Positions 45,349 to 57,424 are shown, counted from the first letter of the stretch. The stretch is DNA of 64,000 bases from Perognathus longimembris pacificus (GCF_023159225.1 NC_063162.1:98875594-98939593); one strand, 5' to 3'. Made by a program: numbers and translations. The notes: generated by a model from the sequence alone, not told the origin.

Positions 45349-46154
45349 CTTAGATATGGAAAAACTCTTGTGGATATGTAGTCTATCTTCCTACTCAGTT
45401 TAAGGATGTCTTTCCTTTCTTCTCTGCTAGTATATGTCCCAGAAATGATTAGGACAGTTGTTGGCTCTCTTCTCCTATTCTAACTTGACAAATTGGGTAA
45501 TATAATCAGAACAACTAATACTTTTTAAACTAATAGTTGTTTCTTGAATTTTATCTCATTTGTATTAAGTGTTTCCATGATTGCTAACCATTCTGTGTGT
45601 CATCTAAACTTGCTTGTTACCTACATTCTTATTCTTCATCCTCCTGCCAGTCTTTTGCTTGGCCAGATTCCTTAAGAGACTGGAACCTTTTTGTGCTTCA
45701 TGAATGGCCTTCACCAAGTATTCCATTATAGTGATGCAAAATTGTCAGATTAAGGCCGTAGTACATACACTAGTATGCTGGCTTAAAAATAAAGTTTTTG
45801 TGAATATACTTTGCTTATTTCCATGGCATATATACCACTATCATGGCCATTCTCAAATAACCAACAGTAACTTGAAGAATTCTCAACTATTTATCACTAT
45901 CAGCTCAAATTATGGTTCCAGCATATCACTGTATAGAAAGAAGTGGGATTACACTCAATATCATGGAAAGAAGAGCTAACAGTAAGGCAAACTACAATGC
46001 TGAATATATTTCTAGCTACATGCAAGTACACATAAAACTAAAATAAAAGCACTAGTTACTACTTTATTCCAGGACCCATGGTAAGAATGAACATGACTTG
46101 CATGAGGTCAAAGTTCTTTGTTTAATTCACTGAAAGTTTTCTGCCAGCTAGAAG

Positions 46155-46156
<2 letters not shown>
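45349..46156. other. No supported feature
   Basis: Unique-looking. The 91-codon plus-strand frame at 45704 has no domain I recognise. Confidence 0.35.

Positions 46157-46205
<49 letters not shown>
46157..46205. repeat. (TG)n microsatellite
   Basis: About 24 uninterrupted TG units. Confidence 0.98.
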
Positions 46206-46207
<2 letters not shown>

Positions 46208-47149
46208 CACCTGAATGCTTTATATATAATAAGTAAACAAGTAAAACTGTTCATCTATGAGGTAGCAGCTGGTAAGAGGGCATCTAGAATTCAAATATAG
46301 GCAATCTTTACAATTGGTTTTGCAAAATTTAAGTACTTAATATGCCTGTTATGTATTCATATTTTACTAAGATCTGATATCCCAGGAGAAGAGAAAAGAA
46401 GGAAGCCAATCTTATCTAATCTCCTTGCAAAATGAAAGTTAAGGTATGTTGTATAATAATATTACCAAAGAAGAGATTTTACTACAAGGATAGCCCTAGA
46501 AAAATACTGTTAGCAAGGGGTTGCCTAAAAGTCATATGCCCTTTACGATTCCATAAGGAATATTAGATAAATGCTCTTTAGAAATGAAAAGGTCCATCTA
46601 ATTAATTTCATTAAATAACAATGTACTAAAATTAGCAAGTCTATGTGATCACAAGAGATATGTTGATTAAAATTTTCAATGAGGGCAAAGAAGCAATGCT
46701 TTAGTGTTGGTTTATTTTCTGATCACAGTATATGATTCTTTATACTGTGTGGTTATTTCATTTTTTTTGTTCAATTCCCCAAGAATCATGTTTTTCCTTG
46801 TCAAATGTAACCTTCCTGGCTAATTTAATATTTTATAAAAGAAAGAGATAGTGATTGTGTTAATAATCATAATGTCACAAGTATTCAAAATTTACTTATA
46901 CTTGAACAATTCAGACCTCCTAGTCCATAGAAGAGCTATTAGATATTAAACTCCCCTAATGTCATCTATTTAATCACAGCTACAGCTACCACAAATATAC
47001 CAGTTTCATGTACTATGTAGGAAAACGAATCATATTTTGGTTATATTAAATTTATTGAGTATAATGTTATAGTACAAATACAAAAGAACATATTACAACA
47101 GAACATGTATACTCTTGAAACCACACTATAATGATTAATTTCCTTTGAT
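46206..47149. other. No supported feature
   Basis: AT-rich unique-looking sequence. Confidence 0.4.
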
Positions 47150-48660
47150 GTCATCTCTTTCCATTTTGATTATATCTCTGCACTCCATTTATGGGTGAAT
47201 AACAGATAAGGGACTCACAAGTAAAGTGAAGTGAGATCTCATTTGTGCTAACTCTGCTTAAGACTGACCTTGGAGAACATGACATCACTGTATTGATTGA
47301 AGGCAATAGAAGATAGTAATTGGAATGGCCTACTGGTATTGCAAAGTCATCCTTGAAAAAACTCCTTGGGGTAGCCACCTTGGAGAACTGTCTGACATTG
47401 CTGTATCCCTGCAGAAGAGTCAGAGAACTTCTCTGGGAGCCTGCACTAAGTAAATAGACACGCGATAAATGATATCTCCTATTACCTCCACCAGTCGTGG
47501 ATCCTGAAGCCAATAGCTAGTGCTACAGCCAAAATAGACAGGTAACAGATTAAGTGCCAGGGTTGGTGGTGGACTTTCTGATCCCTAGAACACTGAATTT
47601 GTTCATAGTGTGAAATGGATAAGAACAACACAGATTTCTGTGTAGAACTATTCTGGTGGTCAAATCTGGTGAACTCTAATGGCAGAAATACAAGATTACT
47701 TCAAAGAAATCTACTTTACGGATGCCTTCTTTAAACTGGAGCCTGGCTCTTGACCCACAGAAAAACATTAAAGATGCATTAAATAAAGCTCATTAGGAAA
47801 TTTGAATAACCTCATATGTTATATGCAGGAATATAGTATATCCCAAAGAAGAGCAATGGAATTGTAGAAAATATGGCACTTCGTTATAAAGCTCTAAAGT
47901 ATCTGATGCAAAATCATCAGAGAAGATTTTAGACAATTTGGGGGAAGGCATTTCTGATAGTAAAATCAGCATTGGAACTGTTCCTGGCCAGGAGTATCAT
48001 AATGGGCTAGTCCCAGTGATCAAGGGGGGTGGGGGAAATGGAAGTTTTTTCCTTGAAATAGTTGGAAGTGCCTCTGATGCTTACAACCCATCCAGAAACA
48101 GGGGAGATTAAGCCATTCTGCCTGAGAAGGTAATTGGAGTCAGTCCTAGACATTTTCTAAGAAAGACTTAGAAATCTAATGGAGGCAGACTCCAAATACA
48201 GTGTTTTCTGAGGAGATAGCCCTGGGTCAGAGGTCTGCTGGGATGAGCCTATGAGAGATGCCATTCTATGTCATGGATTCTTTTACAAAGTTGTAATCGA
48301 TGAGGCATGATTTGCTAGAAAATGGCATGTAATCACTGGAATCTCTAGGATACTAAATGAAGATGTTTCACAGTAAAAGTTTACTCCTGCATTCTAAAGC
48401 AAGTCTTCGGACTTCAGTTTTAGACATCTATTATTCTGGGCCAAGATATGAGTTAGGGAACTACCCTTGATGTCTTTGATCTTTGTGCTCTGTCTGAAAC
48501 CTTGATTGCCTGCATCACTGAAATTATTAGTAGAACTTATTACCCTACATGCAAGATTTTCATTTGTTTGCCTATCTTATTTCCAATTCCTCACATTAAT
48601 AAGACTAACGTATGGCAGATATGAACCAGGGGCTTGAGGTAACAAGGGTCTCTTCCTTTT
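47150..48660. other. Repeat-poor 1.5 kb block of unknown origin
   Basis: Less AT-rich than its flanks and lacking L1, SINE or microsatellite text. A 120-codon minus-strand frame (47151-47513) has no recognisable domain. The vocabulary (GGAATGGCCTACTGGTATTG, AACTCCTTGGGGTAGCC, GTCTGACATTGCTGTATCCC) vaguely recalls an ERVL/MaLR internal region. A decayed retrocopy or a unique conserved region is also possible. Confidence 0.3.
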
Positions 48661-50035
48661 TTCCCTATATCTGCGGATGTCATGTACGGAAGTAGCAACT
48701 TTAATTCCTTCTTCCATTGGGGATTAAAAAGTCAGTGTCTGAGGAAAGGGTGGAATGAAATCTGTCGAGTTTTAAAATTGAATGTTCCCAGAGGAATACA
48801 TGATTTCCTATTTATGTGGCTAGCTAGCAAATAAATTTAGAAATACCTGTGTTAAGTACAGAGACAAAGCATTCAGAATTCAAACCATGGGATCATCCAC
48901 TGTATCAAAATTAGTTATGTGTTTCTTCTACTCCAGTCTTTCCTCTGTAAAGAGAATTATCACAACAAAGCCCTGTTGTTCCTGAATGTTTTGGGGGTTT
49001 GAGGTGACAAATCTCAAGGACTTGTCTTCCAAACAGAGGTGCTGATTTGTATGAGTGACGTTTAACTGCAAGCTTATGTGACTTCACAGAAGTCAATCCT
49101 AGAAGTTATTCATTAACCTTAATTGGCAAATAGTGTCCTTTTCAGAGAGCAAGCCAAATTTACTAACAATTAACTGAAAAGATAGGAACATTATTGAAAA
49201 TTTACCCTGTGCCAAGTATAAGGAATAAAAGGTCAGAAATTTCTAAGAAATATCTCCGAAATCAAGCCCATTGTGGATTAAAATTTTGACTATATCTAAC
49301 ATATATCTTTATATCATTTATAGTATACACACTATACTTTTCCTCATATACATATAATTTTACACATGATTTTAGGAAAAAAGTTTAAGATCATTATTCC
49401 AGTCATATAATTTTACTTGACCTTATATATACTTTTGTACTTTCACAATAGTAACAATGTTTCATTTTTCCTTTCTAAAATACTATGCCTTTATTTATTC
49501 AAGAGACTAGGTCCTCTCTCAACTGTTTATAGGGAGTGGTGCTTTGCATTGCATAAGAAATGTTGCTCTGGAAACAGGCAATTAGTTATAAACCTGGGCT
49601 GCTATTGTCATTTATTGATGAAGAAGCACTGATGTGGAGTTCCTTCTTTTGTAAATTTGAGATAAGCTGTCCTCCCAAAGACATCAAGATAAGAAGAATC
49701 AATGTACATTGTCATTTTGACAGGCCACACTCTCATGTTAGCTTTCACATCTGCTCCAGGAGAGGGAACTATCAGATACTTTTGCTGATAATGAACTAGA
49801 GAGGGAGTCTGGGGCTGGTATCTGAGGACAGCCTGTCAGGGCCCAACAGAAAACACAATCACCTCTTTCTCATAAATGCTATTGCCCTACAGGGGGAGCC
49901 ATGAGGATAACTGATTTTCTATGCAGTCTAAAGTCATTGGTAATGGCTTGAATCATTTCCCAGATCTGACAACTGGATTGTGTGTGGGCTCTTTTCTCTC
50001 CCTCTCCCTCTCTCCATCTCTTCTTTCCTCTCTTT
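48661..50035. other. No supported feature
   Basis: Unique-looking sequence. The overlapping 71- and 79-codon frames at 49417-49799 show no recognisable motif. Confidence 0.35.
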
Positions 50036-50037
50036 CT

Positions 50038-50145
50038 TCCTTTTGGTTAGTGTCTCACTGTATAGTCTTGACTGGCTTGGAGCTCAATATGTGCCCCAGG
50101 CTGGCCTCAAGCTCCCAATCCTCCTGCCTCAACCTTCCTAGTGAA
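50038..50145 (-). mobile_element. B1-like SINE
   Basis: Antisense 7SL-type monomer: AGTGTCTCACTGTATAGTCT, TGACTGGCTTGGAGCTCAAT, GCCCCAGGCTGGCCTCAAGC, CAATCCTCCTGCCTCAACC. A CT-rich patch precedes it at 49995-50040. Confidence 0.88.
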
Positions 50146-51580
50146 GTACTGTTAGCTATTTTCTCCTATCTTGAAATGACAAATGAAATATGGAGCAGGA
50201 ACACCAGGGAGCATTTGGTGGCTTTTATAGAGTTGTAGAAAGTCCTGGTTCATGTTCGAAGGTTAAGGAAAATGATGATCTTTATAACAATGAAATACTA
50301 AAATATTAAAACAACATATTCCAGTGAACAATACTACCATAAGTACTGCCTAATCAACTAGGCATGTGTATCCAGAATGCCTTCATCAGTGTCTGTGAAT
50401 CCCCACTTATAGCTTAAACATCACCAAACTCCTCCTCCATCCCTTTTGATCTAGCTATTTCTGGGTTTAGCTAAAAAACCAGTACTATTATTTCCCAATC
50501 CTTTCCTCTTCCCACATTGTGCCATAAAAAGGTAATGTTTTCCAGTTACCATTTATTAAAGAAACAAGAACATATTTTCACACAACTAAAAATTAGAACC
50601 AATGTGTCAATACTAAAGAGACTGATTAGGTATTCTTGAATTTGGATGCTTATTCTAATGAAAAATAATTTTAATAATTAGCAATTAAGGCTAATAAAAG
50701 AAGTGTCAATATTAGCCCAAGATGACTGCCTCTTATAGAATTTTAGGTAACTCGCAGGTCATTTTTATCCAGGTACCATAAAAGGGAAGAAATACATAAG
50801 GATTATTTTTAAAATCAAAGAATTAAAAACATACATAGTTATTTGCATTTATTCCATAGTTATTTGAAATAGAAATGTTGGTATGTGTAATTAGAAGACA
50901 AAATCATAGATTATTCACTTGAAGGCCTACATGAAATAAAATGTGAGATGATCATACATTAAGTGAAATGATCATGCCAGGTGATAAAAGTTACTAAGTG
51001 CTAAGTTAATGATGAAATATTGGTGATAGATTCTGACTTTTGCTATGTCAGCTAAAGTGCAACTCTTTTAAAAAATATAATCTGAGTGTTATGAGATTTT
51101 TCATTTGTTATTGTGTTATGTTATTGTAGGATAAAAATGACAAGGATACTGAAAATTCAATATTATTTTCATTGCCGTTGTGGCTTTTCTAAAGTAACAA
51201 GGGCCCCTGGGTAATCAGAAGGGCTAGACCATCAATCAATGCCATTTGTGACCACACCTCTGTGGAGTGAGAGAGACACAGAGCGTCTTGCACCCTTGAG
51301 TCCATTGCACTGATTTGTTCATGGCCTGAGGGTTGAGATGTCTTATGAAATCTACAATCAGGCAAAGATACACAGAGACAGCTACAGTTCCATGCTGACA
51401 TCATTTTTGTTCTTCTATACTATTTGACTTCTCCTCTGTGTTGATTATCCAAGAAAAAAAAGAGAGTAAAATAAAAAATTAGTTATTAGTGCCTTTTGAG
51501 TAATTGCTATAAATAGTGATTAGTTTGTTATTTTTTCAGTGTATTTTGTACTTCAAAAATTACATTAGAAGGGCTCTAAT
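50146..51580. other. No supported feature
   Basis: Unique-looking, AT-rich except 51190-51400, which is less AT-rich and carries a 71-codon minus-strand frame without recognisable content. Confidence 0.35.
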
Positions 51581-51596
51581 AGATATGTTTTATTCC

Positions 51597-51805
51597 TTTT
51601 TTTTTTTTTTTTTGCCAGTCCTGGGCCTTGGACTCAGGGCTGAGCACTGTCCCTGGCTTCTTTTTGCTCAAGGCTAGCACTCTGCCACTTGAGCCACAGC
51701 GCCACTTCTGGCCATTTTCTATATATGTGGTGCTGGGGAATTGAACCCATGGCTTCATGTATGCGAGTCAAGCACTCTTGCCACTAGGCCATATTCCCAA
51801 CCCCG
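51597..51805 (-). mobile_element. ID-dimer SINE with 16-bp duplication
   Basis: Antisense: T-run, GCCAGTCCTGGGCCTTGGAC, ending CCATATTCCCAACCCCG. The perfect duplication AGATATGTTTTATTCC lies at 51581-51596 and 51806-51821. Body close to consensus, so a young insertion. Confidence 0.97.
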
Positions 51806-51821
51806 AGATATGTTTTATTCC

Positions 51822-52454
51822 AAAATTCACTCCTTTAAAACTATATATTTACAAAAAGATGAAAATCATCCTGACAGAGAATCCCCTTCATTTTTCTTTA
51901 GATCATTTTTATACCTTGATTATAGCTTCCCAAACCTGAATTTTATTTAGTTTTGATTCATTCTGATTGCATAAAGGAAGAAAACAGTTCTCTCTAAATT
52001 ACTCATCTTGTTGTTTATTATGAGTGAACCTCATACAGTGCAATGGTGCCTGAAACTCCATTAGTCTATTGTGAAATATATAATTATACACTATTATGAA
52101 AATAAGAAATTTTATTACACGTATGGATTTGACAGCCTGCAATTAATTTAGACTCTCTAATTAACATATGTTTTACTTAATGGTAAGTGATTATGGATTA
52201 TCATTTAATTGTGAATAATTTCAAATGCTCAACATTTTTTGGGGGTATTTTTTGGAATGTTAGAAATAAAAGTAATCATTTGCTGGAGCAAGAGGAGTGT
52301 GTTTTGTGTTTTGTTTTTGTCCAGTACCAAGAACACTATAATGAAATTAAGAGTAATAAAATAGCTTTCCTTTGAGGAAGCAGCTGAATGTTTTTACCAT
52401 GTAATTTCAGTAGCATATTTATGTTTCTTTGTGAATTTTGTTGTTGTTATTTGG
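51822..52454. other. No supported feature
   Basis: AT-rich unique-looking sequence. Confidence 0.4.
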
Positions 52455-52695
52455 TCATTTTTGTACTAGTACTGGGGCTTGAATTTAGGGCCTGGGTGTG
52501 TCCCTGAGCTTTTTTTTGCTCAATGCTGACACTCTTATCACTTGCGCCATAGTTACACTTCCAGCTTTTTGCTGGTTAATTGGATATAAGGACTTCCTGG
52601 ACTTTCCTGCCAGGGTTAGCATTGAACCATAATCCTCACATCTCAACTCCTTGAATATCTAGAATTAAAGTGAGCCATGAGCTCCTGGTGTGCTA
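52455..52695 (-). mobile_element. B4-like composite SINE
   Basis: Antisense: AGTACTGGGGCTTGAATTTA, CTTGCGCCATAGTTACACTT, TTGCTGGTTAATTGGATATA, CCTCACATCTCAACTCCTTG, GTGAGCCATGAGCTCCTGG. A second short fragment of the ID tail (GGTACTGGGGCTTTAACTCA) lies at 52740-52762. Confidence 0.87.
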
Positions 52696-52764
52696 TCATA
52701 TTTATGAATATCACTGTTCTATTGTGTGTATATATGTATTGGTACTGGGGCTTTAACTCACATT

Positions 52765-53410
52765 CTCACACTCTCACTTGGAATTTTCTTTACTTTCACA
52801 TAAAAAGAGCCAATCCTACAGAGGACTAAAGAAGCTCTTATGGGTTGCATTGAGTGAATAGCATTGTTTCTGAGGAGTCATTCTAAATTCTTGGATCTCA
52901 TCAATCTTATATAATTGAGAATGTGTTTGTATAATCAGCTTGCATGACCAGTTATATTTTTAATGTAATGTAATCTGATTATCCTTGAATAATGTTTTTT
53001 TCTACATAATAAAACACTTTTTTGTTTATATATGTCACAACTTTTTTTCCTATTTGACTCCATCTTGAAGATAAGCATTAATAGGAAAACAAAGCGTACA
53101 ATTCATTTCTCCCCCTGGATACCACCCGAGGCTTGTGGGATTCTCTTTGTCTCCTCTTTCAACAAACCTAGAGCACCTGGGATTCATGGACCATATTTCT
53201 AAAGTGAGAATATTTTTGTTGAGATTTATAAGCATACACTTAGTAATTTCTTGCAACATTTATCTTGGTATTTATGATTTAATTTACATTTTTGACAGGA
53301 TGCATTGCTTTTTAAAGAAAACAAATCCACATGCTACAAAATATAAGTTGAAAGATGGTAGTTGCATTTGGGCTGTGAAAATGTTTACTGAAAGTAACTG
53401 GTCCCCCAAA
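52765..53410. other. No supported feature
   Basis: Unique-looking AT-rich sequence. Confidence 0.4.
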
Positions 53411-53440
53411 TGTGTGTTTGTGTGTGTGTGGTGTGTGTCT
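53411..53440. repeat. Short TG-rich repeat
   Basis: Imperfect TGTGTG units directly before the purine tract. Confidence 0.9.
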
Positions 53441-53640
53441 GGAGGGGGGGGACAAGGAGAGAGAAAAGAAGGAAAGGAAGAGGGAGAAGGACACAGAGAG
53501 AGTAGACTGAGAGAGGAGAAAAGGGAGAAAGGAGAGATGAGAGGGAAGAAGGAAAGGGGGGAAAGGAAAGGAAGAGAAAGAGGAGAAGAGAATTGGAGAG
53601 GAGAAAGAGTAAAAGCAGAAGAGAGAAACAAGGGATAAAA
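53441..53640. repeat. 200-bp purine tract
   Basis: Almost all A and G on the plus strand (GGAG, GAGA, GAAAGG units), including a G8 run at 53443-53450. Open frames here, rich in Glu/Lys/Arg/Gly on plus and Ser/Pro/Leu/Phe on minus, are artefacts. Confidence 0.96.
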
Positions 53641-54045
53641 CTAAAATGATGTGCTGTTGGCTGTATTTTAAAAGTAAGTGGTTAGGTACTTGTATTGCTT
53701 CTCTGTATGTTTGGAGGAAAGCTAGACTAGAGTGTAGGGGACTATACCTTGTAATTAGTAGATGGAATATTCATCTCAAAAGATGCCCATACTCTAATAT
53801 GGAACAGAGAAATACTTTCACAGTAGTTGCAGTAACCATCTGTTCTTCATTTATAGATTAGAAGCACTTTAAAATTATTGTCAGTACTAAATATGTACGG
53901 ACTTCTTGTCATCATTTCATAAACTGTATAATAAAGAGTATAATATTTACATTAAATCAGTCATTGCAAGGGATTATTTACAGTATGAAGAGAATGGGCA
54001 TAGGTGATATGCAAATGCTTTGCCATTGTGAATAAGGCACTTGAA
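53641..54045. other. No supported feature
   Basis: Unique-looking sequence. Confidence 0.4.
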
Positions 54046-54049
54046 TATT

Positions 54050-54580
54050 TTTGAATATTGGTTGATGTCCATGGGGGTCCTGAGAACAACCCACCTCAGA
54101 TGCCAATGGACAAGTACATCACATTAAAGGCAAAAATGCTCTGTAGATATAGTTACATTAAGTATCTTGAGAAGGAAGATAATGTTTTGTTAACAGGGTG
54201 AGTTCAATGAAGTTACAAGGAAGAGTTGGGTAGAAGAAAAAGTCCTAGGGAGATATGACTATTGGAGAATGGTCAGAGAGAGATAAATTGACTTTTTCTA
54301 ACCAAACCCAAAGACTGTCTGAAGTTTCCAGATATTAGAACATGCAAACCTCAGGAAAGGAATGCAACTTTGCCAACACCTTGATTTCAGCCCAGTACAA
54401 TCCAAACCACACTCTTAACTTACATCTGTTTTCTGCTTGGTAAGACAGAACCAGTGATGAAATTTCAGAGGTTGCTGTAAGTAGAAGATGCAGACAGATA
54501 ATAAATAATGCATCTGAGTTGTTTTAAGTCACCATGGGTGTGGTATTTTGTTACAACAGCAATAGAAAATAACACATTAA
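54050..54580 (+). mobile_element. ERVL/MaLR-type LTR
   Basis: Sense: GCTCTGTAGATATAGTTACA, TTAAGTATCTTGAGAAGG, GAATGCAACTTTGCCAACAC, CTTGATTTCAGCCCAGTACA, TCTGAGTTGTTTTAAGTCAC, TGTGGTATTTTGTTACAACA, GCAATAGAAAATAACACA. The full order of a MaLR-like LTR is visible. Its start is vague. Confidence 0.8.
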
Positions 54581-54624
54581 TTAACAGTTTCTAATAGTAA
54601 TAATAAAACAGTTGTTATGCATCC

Positions 54625-54745
54625 ACCTCTAACTACAAGATTGCAGCAGGAGAGTTTTGCAAAGGGGTCATGTAATTTAATCTCACGACACATTTGTGAG
54701 AGTTAGTGTCAAGTGCAAGTAAGCAGAGTGGTTAAACATGGGAAG
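54625..54745 (-). mobile_element. MIR-like fragment
   Basis: CATGTAATTTAATCTCACGA, CACATTTGTGAGAGTTAGTG then AAGTAAGCAGAGTGGTTAAA resemble antisense MIR. Moderate to weak. Confidence 0.45.
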
Positions 54746-55120
54746 TCAGAGAGAACCTATTTATAGGGTAAAACCACTTTTTAAGCTCTATCTTTCTGGT
54801 TTACTGATAGGTTAAACTTGGTCGCCTTTGGGCTCTCATCCAGTTCAAGGTAATATTGGCTGAAGTTTGATCAAGTACAGTAAAGATAATTCAATCCTTA
54901 ATAAATAAGCATCTCAAAGTTCCTCAAGGTTCAAATTCAATGCACTACTTCCTAGTAGGTTCAAATACAAGAAACAAATATCTAGAATGGGTTGACTTTG
55001 TGCTGTAGGATTTAGTTGAGTCTCAGGCATCAAAAACTCATCCTTTTTCTCATCCAAGATAAAAAATAATGTCACATTTGAATGTTATACTATTTAAATT
55101 TCATTTATTTGAGATTGTTC
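54746..55120. other. No supported feature
   Basis: Unique-looking sequence. Confidence 0.4.
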
Positions 55121-55124
55121 TTGT

Positions 55125-55330
55125 TTTTTTTTGTTGTTTTTCTTACTATTTTTAAGTAGTTGTACAAAGGGAATGCCATTTCACAAAGTTCATGAATATA
55201 ATATATCTTGATCAATGTCACCGTTTCAACATTTTTAACCCTAACCACCCCTTCCCTCACTCTTCTTAATTTGGAGGATTTACATAGGATTCCTATTGAA
55301 TTTCTCCCTCTTCTCCTCTTCATTCATCTA
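55125..55330 (-). mobile_element. Older LINE-1 3' end
   Basis: Antisense: TATTTTTAAGTAGTTGTACA, ATAATATATCTTGATCAATG, CACCCCTTCCCTCACTCTTC. Same subfamily as 24510-24640. Confidence 0.68.
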
Positions 55331-55603
55331 CCTCTTTTCCCTGCACCTTACCTCCACCTTTTGAATACCAGCTTCTTGAAATTTTAGTCTGTTAAACTTT
55401 GGTTTTGCCTTTCTGAGCCATTATACTATTTGAGATCTCTCTTGAATCTACCTTATTTCAGTTAATACATGTGTATATACTTGTATATCACCCAATGTAC
55501 TTACTTATAAGTTTATAAGCTAAATATAGCTTCCACATTCTTAAGGATTTGCTCTTTTCATTCTTTATCATTACAGCCTGCTTACTTTTAAGCCTTATTA
55601 AAA

Positions 55604-55830
55604 GTCAGGCACTGATAGCTCATGCCTGTAATCATAGCTATTTGTGAGGCTCAAATCTGAGGATTGAGGTATGAAGCCAGGAAGGTTTATGAGACACTTA
55701 TCTTCAATTAACCAGCATTAAGCCAGAACTGATGCTGTGGCTAATGCAATAGAGTGCCAGCCTTGAGTGAGGTAAGAGGCAGTGCCTAGATCTTGAGTTC
55801 AAGCTCCAGTACCAGCACACATAAAATAAA
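55604..55830 (+). mobile_element. B4-like composite SINE
   Basis: Sense: CAGGCACTGATAGCTCATGC, CTGTAATCATAGCTATTTGT, CTTATCTTCAATTAACCAGC, TCTTGAGTTCAAGCTCCAGT, then a degenerate tail ACACATAAAATAAAC. Confidence 0.9.
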
Positions 55831-55910
55831 CAAAAATTGAAAACACCTTCTTAAAAGATACAGTGTTTCCCACACTTTGTATGGGCACAAAAAAGCTGTG
55901 TTATTCAAAA

Positions 55911-55946
55911 TATATTAGGAATTCTGTAATATATTAGGAATTCTGT
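55911..55946. repeat. 19-bp near-tandem duplication
   Basis: TATATTAGGAATTCTGT occurs at 55911-55927 and 55930-55946, separated by AA. Confidence 0.95.
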
Positions 55947-56760
55947 TTGAGAATTTTGAGAAGCAACATTATATTTAAAATATATTTGACATTTGTTTCC
56001 AATGAACCTGTCTACATAAGGGTTTTTCTTTTACCTACTACCTCCTATATTTTTCTTTGAAAATCTTCACTTTTAATCCTTCCAGTTTATCATTTTATCT
56101 ACTTGTCACTTGAATACTGAGTTGAATTAATAGGATCTACATATTTTTCCTAAACAGGTCATTTTTCCTTGGGTTAATATTGTGTACACTTGTAGGCTGA
56201 AATTATTTTTCTCTGGTTTATTTCTCATTTTCTCTACATATTTTTAATATGTTAATGTCACCCAGTTCCTGTTTTTCATTTAGATGATGTCTGATGATGA
56301 CAGCTGTTGCTGTAGAAATTGTATGCAAGGTAATTTCAACTGCATTTTGGTGAATGATTCTTGCTGTTAAAACAGAGTTTAAAACCTCATCCACCTTTTG
56401 TAAATTTTCATTTGCAAAACTTGAGGGGGTTATTGACCAACCACAATGGACAAAGAAACTAGTTGCAAACAGTGCCTCTTCGAATATGGAGTAATCATAA
56501 TAATCTGATACTATATAAATTATAATCATTACTATTATTATTAGAGGAGCTACAAAACCTACATTTTCTATTGGTGGAAAGGTCTCCAGGATTATATATG
56601 CATAGAGGTATAAACTGGACTCTTATTGTCACAGCAAGTTTCAAGGGAAATTACCAAAAAGGCTAGCCACAAGAAAAAAAACCCTTACAAATATCTGGTA
56701 TCTTGACTCAAAATTTCTTTGTATAACCTCACTTCCAGTGAGATGACTATTAATTCTTTA
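55947..56760. other. No supported feature; possible conserved block
   Basis: Repeat-poor. 56250-56520 holds a 103-codon minus-strand frame without recognisable domain. It has no microsatellite or transposon text, so it may be simple unique DNA or a conserved non-coding element. Confidence 0.3.
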
Positions 56761-56761
56761 G

Positions 56762-56922
56762 GTATGGTCCCGTATCAGCAATACGGACACCACTTGAGAA
56801 CCTATTAAGAATGCTCCCACAAATGTACGCATCTTCCGGGGCTCTGGAGAAGAGGCACATCGGTTAGATTTAAACAATCTCAGCTATTTCTGATTACCTT
56901 AAAGTTTGAGAGCCAGTGGGTT
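56762..56922 (+). mobile_element. MER5A-like hAT DNA transposon
   Basis: TATGGTCCCGTATCAGCAAT, CACCACTTGAGAACCTATTA, AGAATGC, then the end TTAAAGTTTGAGAGCCAGTG, which matches the terminal inverted repeat of the MER5/Charlie group. Non-autonomous, ancient. Confidence 0.82.
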
Positions 56923-57118
56923 TGTTTGTTCATGCCACAGTGAAGAGGAGCCTTTGATAAGTGCTAGTGCCCAGTTTCACCAACTCCTTGTTCTTATTCC
57001 CCTTCAAAGAGTGGAAAGACCTTGTAGACCCTTGAGACCCTTGTATAGAGGGTCTCACAGCAAGCCACAGAAACAAAACAGAAGAGATTTAACACACTAT
57101 GTAGAAATACTTCATAGT

Positions 57119-57415
57119 CATTCCTTCCTTCCTTCCTTCCTTCCTTCCTTCCTTCCTTCCTGCCTGCCTGCTTTCCTTCCTTCCTTCCTTCCTTCCTTCC
57201 TTCCTGCCTGCCTGCCTGCTTTCCTTCCTTCCTTCCTTCCTTCCTTCCTTCCTTCCTTCCTTCCTTCCTTCCTTCCTTCCTTCCTTCCTTCCTTCCTTCC
57301 TTCCTTCCTTCCTTCTTCTCCTCCCTTCCTTCCGTTACCTCCCTCCTTCCTTTCCTTTCTCCCTCCCTTCCTCTCTCCCTCTCTTCCTCTCTCCTTTCCT
57401 TTCCTCTCTTTCTTC
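57119..57415. repeat. Long (TTCC)n array with CTGC interruptions
   Basis: Uninterrupted TTCC runs around 57121-57160, 57176-57205 and 57224-57315, separated by CTGCCTGCCTG blocks and followed by irregular CT-rich sequence to 57415. Reads as Ser-Phe-Leu-Pro repeats on plus and Glu-Gly-Arg-Lys on minus. Neither is a protein. Confidence 0.98.
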
Positions 57416-57424
57416 TTATGCACA

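Noticed and set aside
47151..47513. 120-codon minus-strand frame as a novel protein
   Set aside because: No homology I recognise, no exon structure and no upstream or downstream gene features. Kept only as a lead.
53135..53638. 167-codon plus-strand frame as a gene
   Set aside because: Its second half is translated purine repeat and its first half has no recognisable motif.
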